64,000 nucleotides of DNA, from contig CAKPIT010000006.1 in the NCBI GenBank assembly GCA_934162445.1, positions 27,429 to 91,428 on the forward strand. Reading direction: 5' to 3'. The notes beneath the pieces are model-generated. The model did no database searches. It was not told the DNA's origin and was given only the letters and a program-made list of their open reading frames with translations. Position numbers and translations under genes: made by a program. The stretch is from an uncultured Bacilli bacterium. Its GTDB lineage: Bacteria > Bacillota_I > Bacilli_A > RF39 > UBA660. Positions 35,714 through 44,787 of this stretch are shown here, piece by piece (position 1 is the stretch's first letter; the number at the start of each line of letters is the position of its first letter).

Positions 35714-35744
35714 AAAGACCTCACGTAAAAAAGAGGTGTATGAA

Positions 35745-36440
35745 ATGTTTTACGATGAAATACAGGCTACTAAAGCTTGTGAAGAAGATCCATCCCTGAT
35801 TTATGAATTGATTAAAGAAGGACATATGGAACTCGTTGGTAAACTATTAAAAAAGAAAATAGTATCTATTAATACTAAAGATAAAGAAGATAATACAGTT
35901 TTAATGAAATTAGCTAAATTAAAACAATATGATATGGTTCTAGACTATATAAATGATCCTGATTATGATATTAATCATCAAAATAGTGAAGGTAATACTA
36001 TTATGCATATTCTTACTAAAAAAGATTATGTTTATATTGCTAACATTATTAAAAAGTTAAAAAGAAATAAAAAGTTTAGTCCAAATCTTCGCAATAATGA
36101 TGGTGATACTATCTTAGATATTGCCATTAAACATAATAATTTATCAACAACTTTAAAACTACTAGAAGATAAAAGATTTAACAACATAGATTTAGTATCA
36201 TTTAATAATTTGTATAATACATTTATTAAAAATGAAAATTTTGGTAAATATACCAAATTACTTAACTTAGAAACTATTATTAATGAGTTAAGTAAAAAAA
36301 CCAAATTACTTCCTAGAATCCAAGAATTAATTAATACTGTTAAAAGCAATTTTGAAATGATAAAAAATGAACTTATGAGTAATAAATTAACACTAATGGA
36401 TCACATTATGAAAAATATTTATATGGAAGTAGCTGTTTAA
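35745..36440 (+). CDS. Ankyrin-repeat protein
   Basis: A 231-residue protein with 3-4 ankyrin-like repeats in its first 140 residues (KEDNTVLMKLAKLKQYDMVL, NSEGNTIMHILTKKDY, NNDGDTILDIAIKHNN) and a helical C-terminal part. ATG 35745 follows AAAGAGGTG, and the 15-codon extension upstream overlaps the promoter. No signal peptide is seen. Ankyrin proteins bind other proteins; they are frequent among immunity proteins and effectors. It has its own consensus promoter and terminator, so it is a separate unit at the end of the accessory block. Confidence 0.8.
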   Translation: MFYDEIQATKACEEDPSLIYELIKEGHMELVGKLLKKKIVSINTKDKEDNTVLMKLAKLKQYDMVLDYINDPDYDINHQNSEGNTIMHILTKKDYVYIANIIKKLKRNKKFSPNLRNNDGDTILDIAIKHNNLSTTLKLLEDKRFNNIDLVSFNNLYNTFIKNENFGKYTKLLNLETIINELSKKTKLLPRIQELINTVKSNFEMIKNELMSNKLTLMDHIMKNIYMEVAV

Positions 36441-36464
36441 GATAGCCTAAGCTATCTTTTTTTT
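36441..36464 (+). terminator. Terminator after the ankyrin gene
   Basis: GATAGC (36441-36446) pairs with GCTATC (36451-36456) around CTAA and is followed by eight T. Confidence 0.88.
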
Positions 36465-36473
36465 ATGAAACTC

Positions 36474-36502
36474 TTGCCAAACCAAGAATAATCATATATA
36501 AT
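36474..36502 (+). promoter_or_regulatory. tRNA-His promoter
   Basis: TTGCCA (36474-36479) and TATAAT (36497-36502) are 17 bases apart; the tRNA begins 18 bases after the -10. Confidence 0.8.
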
Positions 36503-36519
36503 ATATATGTATTTGAAAT

Positions 36520-36596
36520 GGCGGTATTGGTGAAGTGGTTAACACGCTGGTTTGTGGCACCAGTATGCAAGGGTTCGATTCCCTTATACCGCCCCA
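36520..36596 (+). tRNA. tRNA-His (anticodon GTG)
   Basis: A full cloverleaf can be drawn. The acceptor stem GCGGTAT/ATACCGC carries the extra G(-1) at 36520 opposite C73, the identity element of tRNA-His. The anticodon arm CTGGT/ACCAG holds GTG at 36554-36556, the T arm contains GGTTCGATTCC, and CCA is encoded at 36594-36596. It has its own promoter and a terminator. Confidence 0.97.
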
Positions 36597-36605
36597 TTAG
36601 AAATT

Positions 36606-36637
36606 AACTTACGAACTTCTAAGTCCGTAAGTTTTTG
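36606..36637 (+). terminator. Terminator after tRNA-His
   Basis: AACTTACG (36606-36613) pairs with CGTAAGTT (36626-36633) over a 12-base loop and runs into T. The next 140 bases to 36780 hold no gene; the minus strand there has about 35 codons free of stops without a start signal. Confidence 0.75.
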
Positions 36638-36780
36638 TTTTATATAAAAATTTAACCGATATCTTAAATGATTCATTAATTTCATTTGGTAAATCTAAAA
36701 ATTCTAAATCATAAGCATCTAAAATTTTAGTATTTAGATAATTTCTTCATCATTTTATAATTTAGACTTTTGTCTAGTTT

Positions 36781-37149
36781 TTATTTTTTCTTTTCTTGAT
36801 TATTAATTCCAATAACAGCCCCAAGTCCTGTTGTTAATAAAATAATAACATAATAAATAAAACTTTTAATATTAACACTTGTCTTTGTAATAGCCTGTAA
36901 AACTAATATCAGCACTAAAAATAAAGCTCCTAGTTTAATTCCTTCCATTAATCCATATTTAGAAGAATCCTTTCCTAAAAGTAAACTATTAATAAATAAT
37001 GGTCCAATTATAATTATCATTTTAAAAATATTATAAATATTAGAAGAAATAACATTAAAATAATAAAGAAAAGAAAGTAAAAAGCTAAGAATTAAAATAC
37101 TAATTAAACTACTTAAAAAATATTTTCCCATCTTTTTTAAATAATTCAT
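36781..37149 (-). CDS. TIGR04086-type small membrane protein
   Basis: A 122-residue protein with four hydrophobic segments and a Lys-rich end (NNQEKKK). It starts MNYLKKMGKY, with a central GLMEGIKLGALF loop as in the TIGR04086/YrzE family of four-helix membrane proteins of unknown function. ATG 37149 is preferred because AAGGTGG lies just before it; the longer frame up to 37227 runs into the htpG control region. It is divergent from htpG, 130 bases away. Confidence 0.75.
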   Translation of the reverse strand: MNYLKKMGKYFLSSLISILILSFLLSFLYYFNVISSNIYNIFKMIIIIGPLFINSLLLGKDSSKYGLMEGIKLGALFLVLILVLQAITKTSVNIKSFIYYVIILLTTGLGAVIGINNQEKKK

Positions 37150-37207
37150 TCTATCCACCACCTTACTAAACCATATGCAATTAAATATTAAATATAAGCA
37201 AATATTT

Positions 37208-37249
37208 TTAGCACTCAATCTTGACAATTGCTAAAAAGAGTGATACGCT
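37208..37249 (+). promoter_or_regulatory. CIRCE operator and promoter of htpG
   Basis: TTAGCACTC (37208-37216), nine bases, then AATTGCTAA (37226-37234) matches the HrcA-binding CIRCE element TTAGCACTC-N9-GAGTGCTAA at 16 of 18 positions. It overlaps a perfect TTGACA (37221-37226); TACGCT at 37244-37249 is the 17-spaced -10. HrcA repression relieved by heat is therefore expected. Confidence 0.85.
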
Positions 37250-37277
37250 TACCTTATGTTAAGAAAGGAATGATTGT

Positions 37278-39146
37278 ATGAAGAAAAAACAATTTAAGGC
37301 AGAATCAAAAAAATTATTGGATATGATGATTAATTCTATTTATACCAATAAAGAAATATTTTTACGTGAAATAATATCAAATGCTAGTGATGCTCTTGAT
37401 AAGTTATATTATAAATCACTAACAGATACTAATATTAAAGTTAAAAAGAAAGATTTAGAAATAAGACTTGAAAAAGATAAAGAGGCAAGGACTCTAACTA
37501 TTATTGATAACGGTATTGGTATGACTAAAGAAGAGTTAGAAAACAATTTAGGTACCATTGCTAAGAGTGGTTCAGAATTATTTAAAGAAAACTTAAGTGA
37601 TAGTAAAAACATTGCTATAATTGGACAGTTTGGTGTTGGTTTCTATTCAAGCTTTATGGTTAGTAATAAAGTTGAAGTAATTAGTAAAGCATATGATAGC
37701 ACTACCGCTTACCGTTGGGAAAGTGATGGGGCCGATGGCTATACTATTGAAGAAGATTCTTATGATAAAACCGGTACCAAAGTAATTCTACACTTAAAAG
37801 AGGATACTGAAAATGATAAATATAGTGAATACTTAGAAGATTATACTATTGAACGTTTAGTTAAAAAATATTCTGATTATATTTCATATCCTATCAAAAT
37901 AAAAGAAGAAACTAAAGATGAAGATGGTAAAACTAAAGTTGTAGATAAAACTTTAAATAGTATGGTTCCTATTTGGAAAAAGAGTAAAAGTAGTGTTAAA
38001 GAAGAAGAATATAATAGTTTTTATACTGATAAATTCTATGATTATGAAACTCCTTTAAAAGTTATTAAAAGTAAAGTAGAAGGTCGTTGTTCTTATGAAA
38101 GCTTATTATTTATCCCATCTCATGCTCCTTATAATTACTATTCTAAAGACTATGAAAAAGGCTTAGAATTATATTCTAAAGGTGTTCTTATCATGGATAA
38201 ATGTAGTGATCTTCTTCCAGATTACTTTAGTTTCGTTAAAGGTATTGTCGATAGTGAAGATATATCATTAAATATTTCAAGAGAAACTCTTCAAGAAAAC
38301 TATCAAATTAATTTAATTGCTAAGAGTATTGAATCAAAAATCAAAAAAGAACTTGAAAAAATGCTTAAAGATGATCGAGAAGATTATGAAAAATTTTATA
38401 AAGCATTTGGTATGCAATTAAAAGTAGGAATCTATGAAAGTTATGGTATGGCTAAAGATAATCTTCAAGACTTACTATTATTTTACTCAAGTAAAGAGAA
38501 GAAGTTAATTACCTTAAGTGAATATGTGGCTAATATGAATGAAAATGATAAAACGATTTATTATGCTCAAGGTGAAACTGTTGATAAAATAGATATGTTA
38601 CCACAAGTAGATAGTGCTAAGGCTAAAGGTTATGACATTCTATATTTAACTGATTACATTGATGAATTTGTTTTCAAAGTTATGAATAATTATCAAGAAA
38701 AAACTTTTGTTAATGTTAGTAGTGCTGATGCTATTAAAGAAGATGATCAAGATAAAGAAGCCTTAACTAAATTAAATACTGAATATAAAGATATGTTTAG
38801 TAAAATGCAAACACCACTTAAAGATAATGTTACTGAAATTGTCTTTACTGATAAATTAAGTAATCATCCTGTTTGTTTAACAACAAAAGGTGAAGTATCT
38901 CTTGAAATGCAAAAAGTAATGAATGCTATGCCAAATGGTAATGATATTAAAGCTACTACCATTATGGAAATCAATAAAGATCATAAGATTGCTACTAAAT
39001 TAAAAGAATTATATGATCAAAAAGATTATGAAACCTTAGAAAATTATAGTAAAATTTTATATGCAGAAGCTAGATTAATTGAAGGTTTATCAATAGAAAA
39101 CCCAACAGAAATTAGTAACTTAGTATGTAATGTACTAGCTAATTAA
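37278..39146 (+). CDS. htpG: Chaperone protein HtpG (Hsp90)
   Basis: A 622-residue Hsp90. The N-terminal GHKL ATPase domain shows EIISNASDALDKLYY, DNGIGMTKEEL, GTIAKSGS and GQFGVGFYSSFMV. The middle domain has the catalytic-loop region SLNISRETLQEN, and the C-terminal dimerisation domain follows, with no MEEVD tail, as in bacteria. Length is normal. Expression appears to be under HrcA/CIRCE control, unlike the Bacillus subtilis gene, which lacks CIRCE (from memory). Confidence 0.97.
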   Translation: MKKKQFKAESKKLLDMMINSIYTNKEIFLREIISNASDALDKLYYKSLTDTNIKVKKKDLEIRLEKDKEARTLTIIDNGIGMTKEELENNLGTIAKSGSELFKENLSDSKNIAIIGQFGVGFYSSFMVSNKVEVISKAYDSTTAYRWESDGADGYTIEEDSYDKTGTKVILHLKEDTENDKYSEYLEDYTIERLVKKYSDYISYPIKIKEETKDEDGKTKVVDKTLNSMVPIWKKSKSSVKEEEYNSFYTDKFYDYETPLKVIKSKVEGRCSYESLLFIPSHAPYNYYSKDYEKGLELYSKGVLIMDKCSDLLPDYFSFVKGIVDSEDISLNISRETLQENYQINLIAKSIESKIKKELEKMLKDDREDYEKFYKAFGMQLKVGIYESYGMAKDNLQDLLLFYSSKEKKLITLSEYVANMNENDKTIYYAQGETVDKIDMLPQVDSAKAKGYDILYLTDYIDEFVFKVMNNYQEKTFVNVSSADAIKEDDQDKEALTKLNTEYKDMFSKMQTPLKDNVTEIVFTDKLSNHPVCLTTKGEVSLEMQKVMNAMPNGNDIKATTIMEINKDHKIATKLKELYDQKDYETLENYSKILYAEARLIEGLSIENPTEISNLVCNVLAN

Positions 39147-39162
39147 AAAAGGTTTTCTTTTT

Positions 39163-39208
39163 TTGTTTAGAAAAATACAAATATGTTATAATATAAATAT
39201 GTTATAAT
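39163..39208 (+). promoter_or_regulatory. Tandem TATAAT promoter region before the Yip1-like gene
   Basis: A direct repeat containing AATATGTTATAATA places two TATAAT boxes at 39187-39192 and 39203-39208, 16 bases apart. TTGTTT at 39163-39168 is 18 bases before the first. The A/T-rich hairpin after htpG (AAAAAAG/CTTTTTT) lies just upstream. Confidence 0.5.
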
Positions 39209-39234
39209 AATAAAAAAATGAAGGAGAATTTCTT

Positions 39235-39840
39235 ATGATGAAACTTGTAACTATCTTGAAAAAACCATCTGATTCTATTAAAATAACGATTGCTAACCCC
39301 AATATTTTAACTACTTTTATTGCTATTATCATTAATGCTTTAAGTGTTTTTCTTTTTAGTATTAAAAGTCTAAAAATAATCTATTATGATTCTATTAATC
39401 CTTTAGCTGAAAATAGTCTAGACCTTAATTATTTTTTTGTCTTTCTAACTATCTTTTCCTTAATAATATTATATTATTTAATCTATACTTTAACGGTTTC
39501 TTTTTTAGCCAGTAAATTTCAAAAAGAAAAAATAAGTTACAAGCAAGTTATAGCTTCTTTTTATACTCCAATTACCATCAATACTATTTTTATTTTAATA
39601 AGCTATATTTTTCTATACCTAATAGGTCTTTATAGTCTTTTAGGTCTTATTGCTGGTCTTATTATCACCTCATACTATACATATCATGCTTTATCATTAG
39701 TCCTTAAGCTTGATTATAATAAACAGGGTTATGTCATTTTAATTGGAAAATTCCTAGCTCTTATTATCACCGGATTTATTATCAATATTATCGTGATTAA
39801 TCAGTTTACTATGCTTGTAACTCCCAGAATTTTACTTTGA
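39235..39840 (+). CDS. Yip1-like multi-pass membrane protein
   Basis: A 201-residue protein with five hydrophobic segments and an N-terminal cytoplasmic stretch (KLVTILKKPSDSIK). Bacterial Yip1-domain proteins have this size, the short basic start and five helices; their function is unclear. A strong site, GAAGGAGAATT, precedes two consecutive ATG codons. The ppdK -35 lies inside the last codons. Confidence 0.6.
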   Translation: MMKLVTILKKPSDSIKITIANPNILTTFIAIIINALSVFLFSIKSLKIIYYDSINPLAENSLDLNYFFVFLTIFSLIILYYLIYTLTVSFLASKFQKEKISYKQVIASFYTPITINTIFILISYIFLYLIGLYSLLGLIAGLIITSYYTYHALSLVLKLDYNKQGYVILIGKFLALIITGFIINIIVINQFTMLVTPRILL

Positions 39841-39865
39841 AAAAAGGCCTAATATTTGTTATACT
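39837..39865 (+). promoter_or_regulatory. Promoter of ppdK
   Basis: TTGAAA (39837-39842), overlapping the previous stop codon, and TATACT (39860-39865) are 17 bases apart. Confidence 0.65.
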
Positions 39866-39892
39866 TAAAACGTATGAAAGGATAGTGATTTA

Positions 39893-42520
39893 ATGAAATA
39901 TGTATATACCTTTAGTGAAGGTGATAAATCAATGCGTAATTTGTTAGGAGGTAAAGGAGCCAACTTAGCTGAAATGACTAAAATAGGCTTACCTGTTCCT
40001 TTTGGTTTTACTATATCTACACAAGCCTGCTTACAATATTATGAAGATGATGAGAAGTTAGATCAAGACATCATTGATGAAATTTTTAAAGCTGTAACTG
40101 TTTTAGAAGAAAAGACAAATCACAAATTAGGAGATAAAGAAAATCCACTTTTAGTATCAGTTAGAAGTGGGGCCAGAGCATCAATGCCGGGGATGATGGA
40201 TACTATCCTTAACTTAGGAATGAATGATGAAATAGCTGAAAGTTTTAGTAAAATAACTAATAATGAACGTTTTGTCTATGATAGTTATCGGCGCCTAATC
40301 CAAATGTTTGCTGATGTTGTTAAAGGTTTTCCTAAAAGTTCTTTTGAATATTTATTTGATGAAATCAAAAAAGAAAAACATAAAAAGTTAGATACTGAAT
40401 TAACAGCTGAAGATTTAAAAGAAGTTATTACGAGATATAAAGAAGAGTATAAACGTCTTGCCAAAGAAGACTTTCCAACCGATCCTAAGACTCAATTAAT
40501 AGAAGCTGTTAAAGCTGTCTTTAGAAGTTGGAATAATAACCGGGCTATCACCTATCGAAGATTAAATAACATTCCATCAAACTGGGGTACTGCTGTTAAC
40601 GTTCAACAAATGGTCTATGGAAATAAAAATGACTTATCAGGAACTGGAGTTGCCTTCACAAGAAATCCTGCTACCGGTGAGAAAAAACTCTTTGGTGAAT
40701 ATTTAATGAATGCCCAAGGGGAGGATGTTGTAGCAGGGATTAGAACTCCTCAACCAATTGAAACTTTAAAAGAGATCATGCCTAACTGTTATGATGAATT
40801 TGTAAAAATAACGCATATTTTAGAAAAACATTATCAGGATATGCAAGATATGGAGTTTACTATTGAAGATGGTAAATTATATATATTACAAACAAGAAAT
40901 GGTAAAAGAACTACAAAAGCAGCCTTAAAGATTGCTGTTGATTTAGTGAAAGAAGAAATGATTAGTAAAGAAGAAGCTTTAACCCGTATTAATCCTGAAG
41001 ATTTAAATCAACTTCTTCATCCAAACTTTGATGAGACATCACTAAAAAAAGCGAAAGCTATTGCTAAAGGTTTAGCAGCTTCTCCGGGGGCTGCCACTGG
41101 TAAATTGTATTTCAATGCTGAAGATGTTATGAAGGCTAAAGAAGAGGGAATAGAAAACATTATATTAGCAAGACGTGAAACTTCTCCTGAAGATATCGAA
41201 GGAATGAATATTGCTAAAGGAATTATAACCGTAAGAGGGGGCATGACATCACATGCTGCTGTAGTAGCAAGAGGAATGGGAACCTGCTGTATTTCTGGAT
41301 GTGAAGAATTAATCATTGATGAGGAAAATAAAACTTTAACGACTAGTGATGGCACCGTTTACCATGAAAAAGATAATATTAGTCTTGATGGTACCACTGG
41401 TTATGTATATGGCGAGGAAATTAAAACTATTCCCGCTACCATCAGTGGCGATTTTGAAATATTTATGAACTGGGCTGATCAAGTTAGTAAACTAGAAGTA
41501 AGATGTAATGCTGATAATCCTAAAGATGCTAAAACAGCCAGAGACTTTGGAGCTAAAGGAATTGGTTTATGTCGTACTGAACACATGTTTTTTGATCCTG
41601 AGAGAATCTTTAATTTCAGAAAGATGATTGTAGCTCCTACTAGTGAAGCAAGAAAATCTGCTCTTGAAAAAATATTGCCTTATCAAGAATATGATTTTAA
41701 AGCCTTATTTGAAGTTATGAATGGCTATGATGTAACCATTAGATTTCTAGATCCACCATTACATGAATTTCTTCCAAAAGAAGATAGTGAAATAAAAAAA
41801 TTAGCCGAAAGTTTAAATATCAGTTTTGAAGAACTAAAAACAAAAATAGCTTCTTTACAAGAATTTAATCCTATGATGGGTCATCGTGGCTGTCGTCTTG
41901 CCGTAACCTATCCTGAAATTGCTATTATGCAAACGAAAGCTGTTATTAATGCTGCCATTGAAGTAACTAAAGAAGGTATAACTGTAACTCCTGAAATCAT
42001 GATTCCATTAATAGGCGATATCAATGAATTAAAATATGTTAAAAATATTATCAAAGAAGAAGCTGATCGTCTTACTAAAGAGGCAAATAGTCCTTTAAAA
42101 TATCGAATTGGAACCATGATTGAAATTCCAAGAGCAGCAATCATTGCCGATAAATTAGCCGAAGAAATAGAATTCTTCAGTTTTGGTACCAATGACTTAA
42201 CCCAATTAACTTATGGCTTTTCAAGAGATGATGCTACTAAATTTCTAAAAGATTATTATGATAAAAAAATATTTACTACTGATCCATTTAAAAGTATTGA
42301 TGAAGAAGGAGTAGGTAAACTAGTGGAATTAGGAATAAATAAAGGAAGACAAACAAGAAAAGATATAAAACTAGGAGTATGTGGTGAACATGGAGGAGAT
42401 CCAAAAAGTATTGCCTACTTCACTAAAATAGGTCTTGATTACGTCTCATGTAGTCCTTACCGTGTACCAATTGCAAGATTAGCAACTGCTATTTCTACTA
42501 TAAAAATGAATAATAGTTAG
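39893..42520 (+). CDS. ppdK: Pyruvate, phosphate dikinase
   Basis: An 875-residue enzyme that interconverts pyruvate, ATP and phosphate with PEP, AMP and pyrophosphate. It has the N-terminal ATP-grasp domain (SFGYDSYRR-like VYDSYRRLIQMF, GTAVNVQQMVYGN). The swivelling phosphohistidine domain has GGMTSHAAVVARGMG and His at residue 454. The C-terminal TIM barrel has GLCRTEHMFF and the late LGVCGEHGGDP with the catalytic Cys. Length and order are those of bacterial PPDK. In anaerobes it commonly takes over pyruvate kinase in glycolysis. It is a single gene with its own promoter. Confidence 0.97.
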   Translation: MKYVYTFSEGDKSMRNLLGGKGANLAEMTKIGLPVPFGFTISTQACLQYYEDDEKLDQDIIDEIFKAVTVLEEKTNHKLGDKENPLLVSVRSGARASMPGMMDTILNLGMNDEIAESFSKITNNERFVYDSYRRLIQMFADVVKGFPKSSFEYLFDEIKKEKHKKLDTELTAEDLKEVITRYKEEYKRLAKEDFPTDPKTQLIEAVKAVFRSWNNNRAITYRRLNNIPSNWGTAVNVQQMVYGNKNDLSGTGVAFTRNPATGEKKLFGEYLMNAQGEDVVAGIRTPQPIETLKEIMPNCYDEFVKITHILEKHYQDMQDMEFTIEDGKLYILQTRNGKRTTKAALKIAVDLVKEEMISKEEALTRINPEDLNQLLHPNFDETSLKKAKAIAKGLAASPGAATGKLYFNAEDVMKAKEEGIENIILARRETSPEDIEGMNIAKGIITVRGGMTSHAAVVARGMGTCCISGCEELIIDEENKTLTTSDGTVYHEKDNISLDGTTGYVYGEEIKTIPATISGDFEIFMNWADQVSKLEVRCNADNPKDAKTARDFGAKGIGLCRTEHMFFDPERIFNFRKMIVAPTSEARKSALEKILPYQEYDFKALFEVMNGYDVTIRFLDPPLHEFLPKEDSEIKKLAESLNISFEELKTKIASLQEFNPMMGHRGCRLAVTYPEIAIMQTKAVINAAIEVTKEGITVTPEIMIPLIGDINELKYVKNIIKEEADRLTKEANSPLKYRIGTMIEIPRAAIIADKLAEEIEFFSFGTNDLTQLTYGFSRDDATKFLKDYYDKKIFTTDPFKSIDEEGVGKLVELGINKGRQTRKDIKLGVCGEHGGDPKSIAYFTKIGLDYVSCSPYRVPIARLATAISTIKMNNS

Positions 42521-42568
42521 GAATCACTAAGGGTTGAATCAATTCTTTTAATTATTAATAAAAATATG

Positions 42569-42597
42569 TTGACATCCCTATATCCAGTAACTATAAT
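42569..42597 (+). promoter_or_regulatory. Perfect consensus promoter for the phosphatase-glycosyltransferase gene
   Basis: TTGACA (42569-42574) and TATAAT (42592-42597) are exactly 17 bases apart; the start codon follows 46 bases later behind TGGAGAATA. Confidence 0.9.
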
Positions 42598-42643
42598 ATA
42601 AAAAATTACAAAGTAGTAAACCTTATAAAATGGAGAATATAAT

Positions 42644-44134
42644 ATGAATATAATTTTTCTAAGACATGGCGAAGCCACGGATAATGTTAACAAATTAATT
42701 TCTGATAAAGAAATATATTGGTCTACCTTGACCAAAGATGGTATTTTAACAGTAAAAAAATCACTTAAAAATTTACCCCCTAATATTGATAAGATATATG
42801 TATCTCCACTGCCACGAACTATAGAAACAGCTAGTTATGTAAGTAAATTATACCCAAAAACAGAAGTAATAATTGATAATAGAATTCGTGAAATATATCA
42901 TGGTAAATATACACATCAAAAGAATAATGAAGACTTGGACAATACTAGAATTAAACAAATAAATGGCGACTATTTTACTAGACTTGGCGAATATGGAGAA
43001 AACAATTATGATATTGAAACCAGATTAAGTCTATTTTTAAAAGATATATATCAAAGTAATTTTAAAGATAATACTATAATGATAGTATCTCATGGTTCCA
43101 TTACCTCATACATGAAAAGAATATTAAAAATAAAAACTGCCCATATTCAAACTGGAAAAGTAGAAATATTTAATGATGTTGATTTTAATCCATTATTTCT
43201 TCATTTGAAAAAACTTTCTAAAATAAAAAAAGAAAAAATAAACTATAGGGTAGGAAAAGTAAAAGATTTAAATACTAATCCACATCTGAAAAATAATTTA
43301 TTAAAAATCGCTAAAAAAGAATTTAATAATATTGAGTTTGCCGATCAAACATTTACTAGTTATATAGAAGGCTTTAAAACCAAAAATTTAATTCAATTAA
43401 CTAATCCTCGTTTTGATAATAATATTATTTTAGTATGTTTTTATAAAAACTTTGAATCTTTTGCTAACTTCTTCATGAAGCACTACTTAATGATAGGAAT
43501 TAAAAATTTTGTTTTTATAGATAATAATTCTAAAGATAAAACAACTGAAATATTAAAAAAATATTCAAATAAGGTAAATATCTCATTTTGGAAAATAAAT
43601 GAAGAATCAGATTGTTATAAAATGTGTGGTTGGCATCAAAGAATATTTGAGTTTTATGGAAAGGAAAGATTTTATTTAACCGTTGATTCTGATGAATTAT
43701 TTATTTATCCAAACTATAAGAAGATAAAACTGGATAAATTTATCGAGCAGGAAAAATTAACAATGGCTAAATCTTTAATGCTTGATGTATATCCTAACAA
43801 TGAATTACCAAACAAAAATATAGAAGAGTACAAATATATTGATAAAGGAACCTATAAAACTACCATGACAGTTTATGGACAAAGATTTTATGGTGGACCA
43901 TGTTCCCGTATATCTGGAATGAATTTAAGCCTTCAAAAAATACCACTATTAAAGTACACTGGTAAAGAAGTTTTTGCAAATGATCATTTCTATTATCCAT
44001 TTAATATAAATGCTAAAGCTAAACTATGTACATATTTATTACATTATGAATTATTCAATTATCAAAAAAATCCCATAACTTTTTATAATGAAAAAATATC
44101 AATCTCACAGGATAATTTAAATTTTAAATTTTAA
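42644..44134 (+). CDS. Fusion of histidine phosphatase and glycosyltransferase-like domain
   Basis: A 496-residue two-domain protein. Residues 1-185 form a histidine phosphatase (phosphoglycerate mutase-like) domain: FLRHGEATDN with the catalytic His, SPLPRTIETA, and VSHGSITSYM with the second His. Residues about 210-496 resemble a GT2/GT92-like glycosyltransferase: ILVCFYKNFESF, FIDNNSKDKT, and the DxD site YLTVDSDELF. A Trp/Cys-rich KMCGWHQR lies between. Both active sites look intact. The two genes are normally separate, and the frame is continuous without a linker stop. A sugar-phosphate or glycan-processing role is inferred. Confidence 0.8.
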   Translation: MNIIFLRHGEATDNVNKLISDKEIYWSTLTKDGILTVKKSLKNLPPNIDKIYVSPLPRTIETASYVSKLYPKTEVIIDNRIREIYHGKYTHQKNNEDLDNTRIKQINGDYFTRLGEYGENNYDIETRLSLFLKDIYQSNFKDNTIMIVSHGSITSYMKRILKIKTAHIQTGKVEIFNDVDFNPLFLHLKKLSKIKKEKINYRVGKVKDLNTNPHLKNNLLKIAKKEFNNIEFADQTFTSYIEGFKTKNLIQLTNPRFDNNIILVCFYKNFESFANFFMKHYLMIGIKNFVFIDNNSKDKTTEILKKYSNKVNISFWKINEESDCYKMCGWHQRIFEFYGKERFYLTVDSDELFIYPNYKKIKLDKFIEQEKLTMAKSLMLDVYPNNELPNKNIEEYKYIDKGTYKTTMTVYGQRFYGGPCSRISGMNLSLQKIPLLKYTGKEVFANDHFYYPFNINAKAKLCTYLLHYELFNYQKNPITFYNEKISISQDNLNFKF

Positions 44135-44157
44135 ACCAAATGCTAGGAGAAATAAAG

Positions 44158-44784
44158 ATGGAATACGAAGTAAGATATTATTATCCGTTAAAGGATATAG
44201 ATAAAATAAAAAAGAAAATAGAAAACATTAATAACTTAACCAAAAGTAATCGCAAGTATGAAAAAACTTCTCAATTTAATCACTCTGATAAAAACTATAA
44301 TTTCTATTCTAAAGAAATAGATGGAAGATTTAGAATCAGAATTACCAAAGATATAAATGAATCAAAATGTAAGTTAAGTTGGAAAAGAAGGTTAGCTACT
44401 ACAACTGAAAGTGATATTAATAAAGAAGAAGAGGTCGAGTTAAATATTATGGCTAATGAATATGATAACTTAATTTTTATTGTTAAAAATGTTTTGCATA
44501 TGAATGAAGTTGAATCATATGAAAGATATCGAACTACTTATAGTAATAATGAAATAGAAATTGCCCTTGATGAATATCCTTTCGGTTTAGCAGTTGAAAT
44601 TGAAGCTAAAAAAGAAGAAAATAGTGAAAATATAGTTAGAAAATATGTAGATATGTTAAATTTAGATGCTAATAGAAAATATAGATTATCATGGGATGAT
44701 AAATATGAAGAATTATGTAAAGACCAAAATATTGAACATTTTAATCATGTTGCATTTAATAAAGAAATGCCCGAAGTTAAGTAA
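44158..44784 (+). CDS. CYTH-domain triphosphate-binding protein
   Basis: A 208-residue protein with the charged beta-strand pattern of CYTH/triphosphate tunnel enzymes: EVRYYYPL at the start, RFRIRITKD, KLSWKRR, EEEVELNI, SYERYRTTY, IEIALDEYPFGLAVEIEAK. These enzymes act on thiamine triphosphate, polyphosphate or ATP with divalent metal. The ExExK start motif is reduced to EVRYYY, so activity is not certain. ATG 44158 behind TAGGAGAAATAAAG is chosen. It is in one transcript with the fusion gene upstream and the next gene 3 bases downstream. Confidence 0.8.
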   Translation: MEYEVRYYYPLKDIDKIKKKIENINNLTKSNRKYEKTSQFNHSDKNYNFYSKEIDGRFRIRITKDINESKCKLSWKRRLATTTESDINKEEEVELNIMANEYDNLIFIVKNVLHMNEVESYERYRTTYSNNEIEIALDEYPFGLAVEIEAKKEENSENIVRKYVDMLNLDANRKYRLSWDDKYEELCKDQNIEHFNHVAFNKEMPEVK

Positions 44785-44787
44785 ATC

